Source: Phyllobacterium zundukense (GTDB taxonomy: Bacteria; Pseudomonadota; Alphaproteobacteria; Rhizobiales; Rhizobiaceae). Taken from it: a stretch of DNA of 64,000 nucleotides. A program made the position numbers and the translations under genes. Below are positions 7,788 to 16,199 of the stretch, piece by piece. Below the pieces are notes generated by a model, which made no database searches, was not told where the DNA came from, and saw nothing but the letters and a program-made list of their open reading frames with translations. Numbering within the stretch: the first letter of the stretch is position 1; each line of letters opens with the position of its first letter. The stretch covers positions 62,001 to 126,000 of the forward strand of contig NZ_CP017944.1 of assembly GCF_002764115.1 (NCBI RefSeq), in the 5' to 3' direction.

Positions 7788-7853
7788 TTGCCGTTATTCC
7801 TTTTCTCTTCTCGCTTGATTCAACGCTTACACAAAACTCAACGATGTCGGGCC

Positions 7854-8915
7854 TCAGCCCTGGTTCTCGAAGCGGCTTAAAAGCTTATCGAGTTCCGATG
7901 CGACAAATTCCGCAAACCCGTTCGGCGCATGCTCGGTAAAGGTGAGGACGTGTAGTCCCCTGTCCGAACGCAATTGCGCGATAGAACTGATTTCGACGTC
8001 TCTGATTTTAGCACTCGGCACTTCTCGCGCCGGCATTGCGACAGGTTCCACCTGTCTCAACAGTCGCTCGAAAATCCGGTTAAAACGCGAATTACTGTCC
8101 GCCGCCTTGAACGCATCAAGGGCAATCTCGTTCAGCGCTGCCTGGCGCGCGCTCTCCGATTTGAGCAATTCCGCAAGCCTGATCCAGCGTGGACGGCCTA
8201 TTTTCGGCGCCGGGCCGATGGCCCTTACGATCGGGGCCGGAACAGCTGCTGCCACCTGCAGGAACCGCGTCATCTCCGCCTTGTCGAGCGACAGCGCATC
8301 CTGCACCAATCCGCGCTCGAAGCCGCGTTCTATAAGGTTGCGGGCAAAGAAGGCACGTTCGATGAACGAGAGATCGCGCCGCTCGGTGTTTTCCTTGCCT
8401 TGCGCCAGAACCAATTGTACGTCGCTCAGGTCGCGGACAATGGCCTGTACAGGTTTGCCCACGCGGGCCGCCGCACGCAGACGGCGGTGACCGTAAGCAG
8501 TCTGATAATACCCTTGCTTTTCCGGATGCGGCCGAACCAGGATTGGCACCTGTTGGCCGTTCACCCTGATGCTTTCGACCAGTTCTTCGAAACTTTCATC
8601 AAGTCCGGCCGCGTGACTGAGCCGATCTTCGATGAAGGAACTTTCAATCAGCGCTGGCTCGATATCGACGACACGTTCAGTGCCTTCGAAACTTTCCTTC
8701 AACCGTCGGGCGTCCTCGATTTCCCGCGAGATACCACCCAGGGAAAGGCCCATGGCTTTGACAGCGCCAGAAGCGGCTCGCGGCTTTAGCGGTTCAACGG
8801 ACGTGTTGTGTTGCGTTGGAGGAGTCTCGGCTGGCGTTTGCTCGGGTGCCGGGATTGCCTCCACAGTTCCGAACAATGCCCTCAGTTGATCCCGGCGGTT
8901 CTTGTCTGCCATCAT
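7854..8915 (-). CDS. repB: Plasmid partition protein RepB (ParB family)
   Basis: A ParB-type centromere-binding protein of about 353 residues. It shows the RepB N-terminus (ADKNRRDQLRALFG), a ParB/Spo0J nuclease-like CTP-binding domain about residues 75-180 (PALIESSFIEDRL, GHRRLRAAARVGKP, ENTERRDLSFIERA) and a central helix-turn-helix region (LSLDKAEMTRFLQVAAAVPA). It binds parS sites and works with RepA to segregate the replicon. The repA stop codon TGA overlaps the first ATG in TGATG, so repA and repB are translationally coupled; a GTG three bases upstream is also possible. Confidence 0.96.
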   Translation of the reverse strand: MMADKNRRDQLRALFGTVEAIPAPEQTPAETPPTQHNTSVEPLKPRAASGAVKAMGLSLGGISREIEDARRLKESFEGTERVVDIEPALIESSFIEDRLSHAAGLDESFEELVESIRVNGQQVPILVRPHPEKQGYYQTAYGHRRLRAAARVGKPVQAIVRDLSDVQLVLAQGKENTERRDLSFIERAFFARNLIERGFERGLVQDALSLDKAEMTRFLQVAAAVPAPIVRAIGPAPKIGRPRWIRLAELLKSESARQAALNEIALDAFKAADSNSRFNRIFERLLRQVEPVAMPAREVPSAKIRDVEISSIAQLRSDRGLHVLTFTEHAPNGFAEFVASELDKLLSRFENQG

Positions 8916-10207
8916 CACGCCCTCACCCCCGGCCTATTCCAGGCTTTGAAAATCAGGCTCTCGATTTCAGAGTTGACGGAAGTCAGCGATTCAATCGCGC
9001 GGTCGTAAGTGGCCCGAGTGAAACTGTCGCGGGAGACTTCATAAAGTGTCTGCTTGGTCAGACCGGCGTCCGAGAAAGCCGTCGACTTCACCACCGAGGA
9101 GGTCAGAACGCGGTCACCGAACAATGAGCGCAGGAATCCGGCAATCTGCTGCTGAGGAGCATCGTTGGGCTCGAAGCGAGTAATCAGGTAGCGCATGAAA
9201 TCGAAATTGAGTTCGCCGCCGGCTTCGCGCACTACAGCAAGCAAATCCGCTGTCATGAACAGAAACTGGCTCATCGACGCAACGTCAAGCATTTGCGGAT
9301 GTACGGTAACCAGCACTGATGTCGCTGCACAAAGCGCTGAAAGCGTCAGGAAACCGAGTTGTGGCGGACAGTCGATGACGACGACATCATAGTCGTCTGC
9401 CACCGTGTCCAGCGCGGCCTGAACGCGCGCGAAGAATAATTGCTGCTCGACGCTCTGCTGCGCACCATGCTGCCGGTCGGCCAGCATCTGCGGTGTCGTA
9501 TGTTCGAATTCCTGCAATTCGAGATTGCCGGGAATAAGATCGAGCCCATCGAAATAGGTCTTGCAGATGATATCGCGCAAAGGACGACGTTCGCCATCAT
9601 AGCGGATCGCACCGTAAAGCGTGTCGTTGCCCGTCAGGTCCAGTTCCGGCTGATAGCCGAACAGCGCAGACATCGAAGCCTGCGGATCGAGATCAACCGC
9701 AAGGACCCGGAAGCCCGCCATGGCCAGATGCTGCGCCAGATGCGCACTGGTGGTCGTCTTGCCCGAGCCACCCTTGAAATTGGTGACCGCGATGACCTGC
9801 ATATGTTCGTTGGCGGTGGGATCACGATGCGGCAGATAGGTCTTCGCCTTGGCACCACCGGCTTCCGCCAAATGGCGGCGCAGTGCATTGATCTCAGCCA
9901 ACGTATAAAGCCGGCGTCCCCCGCTTCCGGTCTCCGGCTGGGGGCCTTCGCCAGCAATCGAAAGCTGACGCAAATAGCCGTCAGAGACGCCGATCAGCTT
10001 AGCGGCTTCACCACTGGTGAATTTGCGAAGGGTCTTTTGTGCCGTGGGCGGAAACAAGCGGCTGCGCATCGCCTGCAATTGCGCCGACAGCATCTCCGCA
10101 TCCGCCGCTATGGCGCGGTCGGCCGACAGGGGAACAGACAGCGATGGCGCGGCCGGCAATTGCACGCCATCCGGTTGATTTGTCTGTACCGCATTCATCA
10201 TGGTCAC
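8915..10207 (-). CDS. repA: Plasmid partition ATPase RepA (ParA family)
   Basis: The 430-residue product is a type Ia ParA: an N-terminal DNA-binding region (about residues 60-115, FTSGEAAKLIGVSDGYLRQL) followed by a deviant Walker A P-loop KGGSGKTT at residues 145-152, a second motif at VDLDPQAS, and VVVIDCPPQLGFLT. RepA drives partition with RepB and represses its own operon together with RepB, binding near the promoter. It is the first gene of the minus-strand repABC operon. Four ATG or near-ATG codons crowd the start (MTMMNA); 10207 is the most upstream. Confidence 0.97.
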   Translation of the reverse strand: MTMMNAVQTNQPDGVQLPAAPSLSVPLSADRAIAADAEMLSAQLQAMRSRLFPPTAQKTLRKFTSGEAAKLIGVSDGYLRQLSIAGEGPQPETGSGGRRLYTLAEINALRRHLAEAGGAKAKTYLPHRDPTANEHMQVIAVTNFKGGSGKTTTSAHLAQHLAMAGFRVLAVDLDPQASMSALFGYQPELDLTGNDTLYGAIRYDGERRPLRDIICKTYFDGLDLIPGNLELQEFEHTTPQMLADRQHGAQQSVEQQLFFARVQAALDTVADDYDVVVIDCPPQLGFLTLSALCAATSVLVTVHPQMLDVASMSQFLFMTADLLAVVREAGGELNFDFMRYLITRFEPNDAPQQQIAGFLRSLFGDRVLTSSVVKSTAFSDAGLTKQTLYEVSRDSFTRATYDRAIESLTSVNSEIESLIFKAWNRPGVRA

Positions 10208-10662
10208 GTGTTGATCCTGTGCGCCTGTTAAATCAAATCGTATCGACGCAAGGAAAGGATGCGCCGATTCGATAGAAAAACCAAAGGGGTAACGCTGGAC
10301 AACAATTTAACGCTGCTTTGCGGCACTAACACCGCAAAATATCTGTAACGCTTATTTCACCCAATACCCCTCAAAACCGTAACCAAACTGAGGAAAGAAC
10401 CGAGTCGCGTCAAGAACTTTATAGTTAACGCAAATTAACCATTTTGGCAGGAATTTCAGCGAAGCGCATACCAAGTCCTTCGATGACTTGAGGTATAAGC
10501 AGACTTCACACATGAAATTTTAGCCGCGGCCCTGGGGGCGATAAATGCACGCGTAGACGGATGTGTTGATAGCATCAACACCATCGCGGATGGCCATTCG
10601 GTAAATAGTGTCGGGTTGCAGCCCCTCGTTTCTCGTATCCGGCAGAAGGCTCCATCATCCAG
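10208..10662. other. repABC upstream control region
   Basis: About 450 bases without a gene between repA and the DUF2235 remnant. It is A+T-rich next to repA. Reading on the minus strand, TTGACG (10408-10413) could be a -35 box of the repA promoter with a weak -10 near 10385-10390. GTTAAC followed by another TTAAC occurs at 10424-10439 (GTTAACGCAAATTAAC). A perfect short palindrome lies at 10563-10581 and is listed separately as a possible partition site. Confidence 0.5.
10563..10581. promoter_or_regulatory. Candidate parS-like or operator palindrome upstream of repA
   Basis: GTGTTGAT-AGC-ATCAACAC is a perfect inverted repeat with 8-base arms. Its core GTTGATAGCATCAAC resembles the 16-base parS consensus of repABC plasmids (GTTNNNNGCNNNNAAC) but is one base shorter. 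It lies about 360 bases upstream of repA, a place where parS or RepA/RepB operator sites occur in other repABC replicons. It is the best candidate I found in the region, not a confirmed site. Confidence 0.4.
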
Positions 10663-11811
10663 CTAGCCTACTTTTTCAAGTGACGGATCTGCTCTGACAG
10701 CACCCAAGATCGTGGTCAGATCCACGGCACGTGAGTTTGCCCAACGAATAAGACTTGGAGGTCGGTAGTTTGGGTCGGCGCGCCAACGGTCAAAAACAGA
10801 TCCGTCGATCGTTTCGTTGATATTACTTTCTGTAAAATCATCGCCCTTTACAGGTTCTCCGCCTATCACACGGTCAAACGGCTTCTTTATACGCGAATAA
10901 TTGCCGGCCATGAACATTTTATAGGAATCGGCGATCGGCGCTTGATAGGAATTTGTATCGAGGTCAACCCGATCCCGGAAGCCTAGTCCAAGATTACGTG
11001 CTTTTTCCATCATCCAGTTTAACGGGGTTTGCGCCAGCAGATCGCTGTGATAGCCGCCCCCCGACATTGGCATGAGCGCCTACAAACCATCGTTGCTCAA
11101 CATTGGAAAGAAGCCTTGGGGCAGCTTGAGTAGTGCTCTTTACTGACCAGAGTGTGGGCGAGAAGGATGCGCGGTGCTCGTCTATCGCCAAGGCGTGATA
11201 GCCGTTTTCAATAGGAACGCGCAAACCGGTATGGAGGAATTGAAATGTGGATCGACTTAGTCCCTGAATGCTCCAGAAGGGGATGCCAAGAGCGCCAACT
11301 GTATCCCATACGCCCACCATCTTTATGGGTGCGGCAATGGAGTATTTCAGCATCCACTTCTCTTCGAGAGTAGCACTTTGGAGCTGTGCTTCTTGAGCCA
11401 GTTGGATCAGTTGTCGTATCGTCTTGTCGTTCGCGCGCTTGTAGCGGTCATACATTTGCCGACGCCTAAAGGCGCACCGGGTTTCAGAATCCCATATTTT
11501 GCTATGAACCCGGCAAGACTTCGGGCCGTATAAGCACCACGGCTGAACCCGAATATATATATCTCATCGTCGTTCTCGTAATTATCGACAAGCCACTCGT
11601 AAGCTTCCACGACATTGTCCGCCAGGCCCTTCCCAAACACGCCTCCCCAGAATCCGTTGACACCTTTATCGTAGTAAAAGACCTGTGCTTTTCCGTCGGC
11701 TGACTGCTTTGCGCATAGCGACTTGAGCCGCCAGACGTTGGTGTTGTCGCCAGTTACATTCCAAGTGCCATCAAGGAAAATGGCAATTCGTTTAGTGCGG
11801 TTTGTCTGCAT
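10663..11811 (-). pseudogene. DUF2235 (Tle1-like alpha/beta hydrolase) gene with two frameshifts
   Basis: Three overlapping frames (11407-11811, 10994-11455, 10663-11073) together encode one ~380-residue DUF2235 protein. The first contains RIAIFLDGTWN and the lipase nucleophile motif GFSRG (Ser90); the second KMVGVWDTVGALGIP and WFVGAHANVGG with candidate Asp and His of the triad; the third WMMEKARNLGL. The first break is near 11455 at an AAA run (one A short) and the second near 11060 in a run of six G (one extra). The family includes phospholipase effectors of type VI secretion and many hydrolases of unknown role. Both breaks are in homopolymers, so a sequencing error is possible, but several neighbours are also broken. 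Confidence 0.8.
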
Positions 11812-12040
11812 GCCATTTCCCCAGAATCAGCGCGATCCAGACCGGTCAGTGCCCGCAATAAAGGTGTCCAACCAGGTCGGAGGCACTCAGGACGATCGAA
11901 TCACCAAACTTTTGCATGTGTCATTCTAACAGATGGCACCAAAATGTTCAGAAAGTCGCCGGAACGAGTACTGCGTGGCTTGCCGCGAGCGTTTTGCTAT
12001 TCCTGATTGTGACGCAACGAGTTGTACGTCCGAAATCTGT

Positions 12041-13014
12041 TCAGATCGCAGGGTCCGTACCCGCTAAACGGTGGGAAACGATTCTGGCCAGCAGCTCAAC
12101 GAACTTTCCATTTTCTTGAGCGCATTTCCACATGTTCACGAGGCGGCAGACAAGTTGAACATTGCCGATCTGATAATGCCCGTTGCTGTCGATACGGTCG
12201 GCGGATGCCAACATATCCGGTTCCATGTTTTCCTGACCATCCAGATGCATCGGCAGTCAGCGCACAGCCCATTCTGATCGCGCATCAGTGCTTCGAGATG
12301 TGCCTTCATCTCTGCTTCAGAACACAGGAGTTTCTTATCCCTCAGTGTTGTGAAAACCTGCTGGCCATTAGAATTTCGCACCGTATCTCTGATCGGGATC
12401 ATCATCCGCGCTATCGCAAATTCGGTCTGCCCGAGATTTCTTCCGAGCGGCTTGCCATCGCCAAGCTTTTCTTTCCAGTCCTTACGGTCATGCCAGTGTG
12501 ACAGGCTCTCTCCTCCGACCAGCGCGAGGAGGTACGTTTTCATGTCTTCCGTCGCGACACGAAACATTGCCTGCTGGGTGACGAGCTGTTCTTTTGCTCT
12601 CGGGTGAATGGAATTCCAGGTTAGCGCGATCCCGCCCCTATTACGCCGCGACCATCCCGTAACGGGCTTTGCGATCATCACTTTGTCACCGTACTCATGG
12701 AATACGGGTGGCGCTGATGTGCTCTCCGCCCAGTAAAGGTCGTTGCCTTGGCGGTGGAACCAGATATCCCCAGCGCTTTCTGACAGCCGGGTGGCGCGAT
12801 TGAACCACAACGTGGCACCGGCTTTGATTTCGCTCTCGGGGGTACCGCGGGGCGCGGCCATGTCCAGCGCCAGAAACGCGTCATAGTCTCCGCTCTTCCA
12901 GGCGTCGTAATAGGCCCGGTCGTATCCGAGAGCCACGAGGCTTTCGCCGAGACATCTGTCCCATAGTTCATTACCGTCGCCGGTTAGGATGATATATGCT
13001 TGTCCGGTCACCAC
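12041..13014 (-). pseudogene. Frameshifted HNH-domain protein, possible restriction or defence gene
   Basis: The first frame (12136-13014, GTG start) encodes 292 residues but loses sense after MRDQNGLCADC. The continuation is in another frame at 12041-12250: LASADRIDSNGHYQIGNVQL then CRLVNMWK, the end of an HNH-like nuclease domain found at the C-terminus of many nucleases. The lesion is near 12250-12270 and needs more than a one-base change to restore the usual reading. The N-terminal part (ILTGDGNELWDRCLGESLVA, then GDIWFHRQGNDLYWAES) weakly resembles the PUA-like front domain of some restriction enzymes; this is from memory. The start overlaps the TGA of a 32-codon ORF at 13008-13106 (GTGA), so an upstream partner may have been lost. 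Confidence 0.6.
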
Positions 13015-14168
13015 GGCCTCCCGGCGGCTTCATTTACATTGATGGCAAGTTCGAAGGCCGCCGCTGTCATTGAGGCAGCAGATGCGGATAGTGAAAAGCC
13101 ATCCATGCCAAGAGGTTTTCGTACCTTTCTTCGTCAGCAATTTCGCGATGCCCGCCGCCGGGCCGCAGGCCGGGGACATAGGCGGACGGGCATTCTTCTG
13201 CTTCGTCTGATAGAGGTTGAGATTCCGACGATATGCGAGTCTGAGATTCTCAGAATCTCATTGTCTGATAGTTTGAGAATCTGAGAATTACGGCAGCAAA
13301 ACCATCCTCGCATCCCTCCTGAAAGAGCTCAGTACTTTTATCGCCCCGCGGGCGAAACGCACTTCTGGCACCAGAAGTCCTATCCTGCCATTTAGAAGCC
13401 TATAGCAGCGAACTCTATCCCAAGCGATCAGACCAAGGCAAATACCAACCTCGTTGGTCGAGCCGAAGGTCAGCTTGGAATCAGATAGAAGGCGCGACGG
13501 AGATAGGCTTATAGATCAGAAGTGAGCCGTTGTCCCGAGCGTCCTGGCGAAAACCAGACACCAGAATGGGTTTCGTTTGAGATGGTGCGACGGGATGAAA
13601 CGGCAAACGCAACACATATAATCAAGCCAAATGAAGCGAGCCGGAAGCATGACGGGCGAGGCGAAATGACAGGCTTGATCGTCGTCCTGAGTTTGAAAAT
13701 CGCGGCAGCGTCCACCCAAGGCGGGCCCGAAAGGACGCTCGGCAGAGCCTGAAGAGGGAGAGAGGTGTTTGAGCTTGCGAGGATCGTCTGGGCAAATTCG
13801 TCACTCCCCGATGTTCATTCGGAAGATGTTGTGGCCGGAGTTCGGCGTCTTGGAATGCATGCGCGCGATTGCTGTTTGCTCAATCGCCATCAGTATTGCC
13901 GCCACGAGAACCGTTGGGCTCATCGATCTGCAAATGGCTGCCAGGCGGTTCGGGCAATGGGATTGCCTTGCCAGCGGCCAAAGTCGGCGCCCCCGAGCCT
14001 AAACTGCATTCGCTCTGGCCGACACGCGCTCGATATGGCAGTACCCTGCTCTTCTTGCGATATATTGGAAGCGGATGCTACAGAGGATTTGGCTATGTAT
14101 CCGGTTTGCCCAGTAGGAAGGCGATACCTCCGGATGACTGAAAGCTGATAACGAAAGCGCTCCGCTCT
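13015..14168. other. Gene-poor stretch of the accessory island
   Basis: About 1.15 kb in which I find no convincing gene on either strand. Open frames of 60-127 codons exist (for example plus strand 13765-14148) but none has a credible ribosome site, domain or periodic codon use. Its features are a 32-codon minus-strand ORF at 13008-13106 abutting the HNH gene, which might be the tail of a lost partner, and a perfect palindrome with a half copy at 13242-13289. It is probably decayed or deleted accessory DNA. Confidence 0.5.
13242..13289. repeat. 19 bp perfect palindrome with a nearby half copy
   Basis: TGAGATTCT-C-AGAATCTCA (13242-13260) is a perfect inverted repeat. About 14 bases later, near 13274-13289, the related sequence TGAGAATCTGAGAATT repeats the AGAATCT/GAGAAT words. 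It could be an operator for a regulator that has been lost, or a hairpin closing a transcript, although no T-run follows. Confidence 0.5.
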
Positions 14169-15125
14169 ATGATGAAATCCAGCCTCGATCATCTGCCCGA
14201 ACGCAAGCAGCGCGAGCTTGCCCGTATTGTCGAGATCCTGCTTGAGGAACTTCAAGACGCGTTGAAGGACGGGACAGCCGAATTCAAGAAGAAAGGCCGC
14301 ATCCTCAAGATCATCCTGTTCGGATCCTATGCCCGCGGTGACTGGGTGGATGAGCCGCACACCATGAAAGGCTATCGTTCGGACTATGACCTGCTGATCA
14401 TCGTCAACAACAGGAAGCTGACCGACTTTGCCAGCTATTGGTACAAGGCAGCCGACCGGCTATTACACGATCGCGGCGTCACCACGCAGATCGGCTTCAT
14501 CGTTCATTCGAGGCGTGAAGTGAACACGGCGCTCAAGGAAGGCCAGTACTTTTTCTCAGATATTCGCCGCGAAGGCATAGTCCTTTACGAGCTTGATGAC
14601 GAACCCTTGGCGGAGCCGAGGCCGTTATCTCCAATCGATGAGTTTCAGATAGCACAACGACATTTCCAAAACAGATATGCTGCCTCAATCGGGTTCTTGG
14701 ATGCTTCTAGCTACGTGCTGAGTAGAGGGCGTCCCAAACACGCAGCTTTTGAATTGCATCAAGCCATTGAGAACGCCTATTCGGCCCTGCTGCTGACCCT
14801 GACCAATTACGGCCCCGCATCACATAATCTGAATTTCCTCCGCACTTTGGCAGAGGGGCGAGACAGACGTCTCGCGGAGGCTTGGCCACGCGACCAGCAA
14901 AGGTACCGCGCATGGTTCAATACGATCAACGAAGCCTACGTCAAAGCACGGTACTCAGAACACTACGAGATCAGCGAGGAAGCGCTTGTCTGGCTCGGAG
15001 AACGCACACAAGTTCTACACGAACTCGTCGAGACAATCTGCAAGGAGCATCTCGAGAAGCTGGAGCGCGCAGAGCGCGACGAGACGCCATCTACAGCCAG
15101 CAAGCGTGCCGTTTCAGGCGGCTAA
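14169..15125 (+). CDS. Nucleotidyltransferase-HEPN fusion protein (MNT/HEPN toxin-antitoxin type)
   Basis: The 318-residue protein joins two domains usually encoded by separate genes. Residues ~45-145 form a minimal nucleotidyltransferase: FGSYARGDW (Gly52-Ser53) followed by SDYDLL, whose Asp72 and Asp74 fit the GS...DxD metal-binding motif. Residues ~155-295 form a helical HEPN domain with HQAIENAYSALLLTLTNYGP and the RYSEHY motif (Arg261, His265). In two-gene systems HEPN is an RNase toxin and MNT the antitoxin that AMPylates it; similar fused proteins exist (GlnE/KNTase-C like families). All key nucleotidyltransferase residues are present and the frame is intact, unlike its neighbours. A two-ATG start is used. 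Its role, defence or maintenance, is inference. Confidence 0.85.
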   Translation: MMKSSLDHLPERKQRELARIVEILLEELQDALKDGTAEFKKKGRILKIILFGSYARGDWVDEPHTMKGYRSDYDLLIIVNNRKLTDFASYWYKAADRLLHDRGVTTQIGFIVHSRREVNTALKEGQYFFSDIRREGIVLYELDDEPLAEPRPLSPIDEFQIAQRHFQNRYAASIGFLDASSYVLSRGRPKHAAFELHQAIENAYSALLLTLTNYGPASHNLNFLRTLAEGRDRRLAEAWPRDQQRYRAWFNTINEAYVKARYSEHYEISEEALVWLGERTQVLHELVETICKEHLEKLERAERDETPSTASKRAVSGG

Positions 15126-15154
15126 AAGTCGTTTGCACCGAGCCGACAGCACCC

Positions 15155-15605
15155 TCAGGCAAAGGCGTAAGATCCATCTGGCCGTTTTGGAACGCGCCTT
15201 TGCCAATGAACGTAGCCTTCTTCAGCCATCGCCTTTTCGTCCATTTCGACACCCCAGCCAGGCCGATCGGGCCTGAGCTCAAGGTAGCCGTCTTTTGGTA
15301 GGTAGGGATCGACGACGTAACGTGTCTCATCCTGCCGCTTCTCTATATCGTTGCCGCCGTAGACATAGGCTTGGCCCTTCGGGAGCCGGTATTCGAGTAT
15401 GCGGAAGTTCTGAGCGGCTGCCGAGAAGTGAACGTTGACCGCAGTCGCCAACGGGCCCATGGGATTATGGGGCGCGATACCCACGAAGTAAGCTTCGGCG
15501 AGCGTCCACGATGCGTCGCATTTCACTGATGCCGCCAACGACGCAGATGTCAGGCTGTATCAGGTCAGCGGTGTTGCAAGCGGATGAACGGAAGGCAAGG
15601 TGTCA
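15155..15605 (-). pseudogene. C-terminal remnant of a mandelate racemase/enolase-superfamily dehydratase
   Basis: Only the last third of a ~400-residue sugar-acid dehydratase-type protein remains. The proximal piece reads ADLIQPDICVVGGISEMRRI and then, after a one-base slip near 15510-15520, continues in another frame as LAEAYFVGIAPHNPMGPLAT and RPGWGVEMDEKAMAEEGYVH, the family's usual C-terminal barrel end and tail. The N-terminal capping domain and the first metal ligands are absent. At its 5' side it runs directly into the luciferase-like monooxygenase remnant, so a deletion has fused two genes. It is not functional. Confidence 0.75.
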
Positions 15606-16038
15606 TAAGAAAGGCACTCAGCTGTGCCAATTGCGCGGCGAAATCCTGTTTCTCCTGCCGGGGAAGCAGCCCTTGCAGAGCGCGTGTCGGGAAGGGCAGA
15701 CCGCCGGGCGCCTTGCCGACACCGAGATCGACACGGTCGGGCGCGAGTGCCGCCAGAACATTGAAATTCTCCGCCACCTTGTAGGGGCTGTAATGCTGCT
15801 GCATCACACCGCCGGAGCCGATACGGATCCGCGATGCATTGGCCAGCAGGAAGGCGATCAGCACCTCGGGCGAGGAACTTGCGAGGCCTGGCGTGTCGTG
15901 ATGTTCGGCCACCCAGAAGCGATGAAACCCCCACTGTTCCGCCTGGCGCGCCAGAGTCACAGTGCGTTTCAGCGCTGCGTTTGCGGTCTCGTTTTCGAAA
16001 ATTGGGCTCTTGTCGAGCAGACTCAGTTCATAGCCCAT
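15600..16038 (-). pseudogene. N-terminal remnant of an LLM-class flavin-dependent oxidoreductase
   Basis: From MGYELSLLDKSPIFENETAN to about AAQLAQLSAFL the sequence matches the first ~145 residues of bacterial luciferase-like monooxygenases (~330 residues in full), including the typical WGFHRFWVAEHHDTPGLASS and RIRIGSGGVMQQHYSPYKVA stretches. After that the frame runs into unrelated sequence that belongs to the dehydratase remnant and stops at 15565. The active-site front half is kept but the barrel is incomplete. A longer start at 16074 is possible; 16038 fits family N-termini. Confidence 0.75.
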
Positions 16039-16199
16039 TTTGGGGTATGGCCTCCATACGATTGAAGCGAACATCCACTATCGGATGAGACTTCGTTTCA
16101 GAGGCGACCAGATTTTATCCAATCGGGCGTTTGGTCAAAGAACGTGTTGCTAAAATTCCGGGGAACAAAAGAAATAAATAGTGCCCGATTTCGAGCGGA

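Noticed and set aside
10424..10439. GTTAACGCAAATTAAC as parS
   Set aside because: The centre is CA rather than GC and the halves are not symmetrical beyond GTTAA/TTAAC; the palindrome at 10563 is a better candidate.
13509..14148. Small ORFs on both strands in the gene-poor stretch
   Set aside because: No ribosome sites, no domains, mutual overlap of frames.
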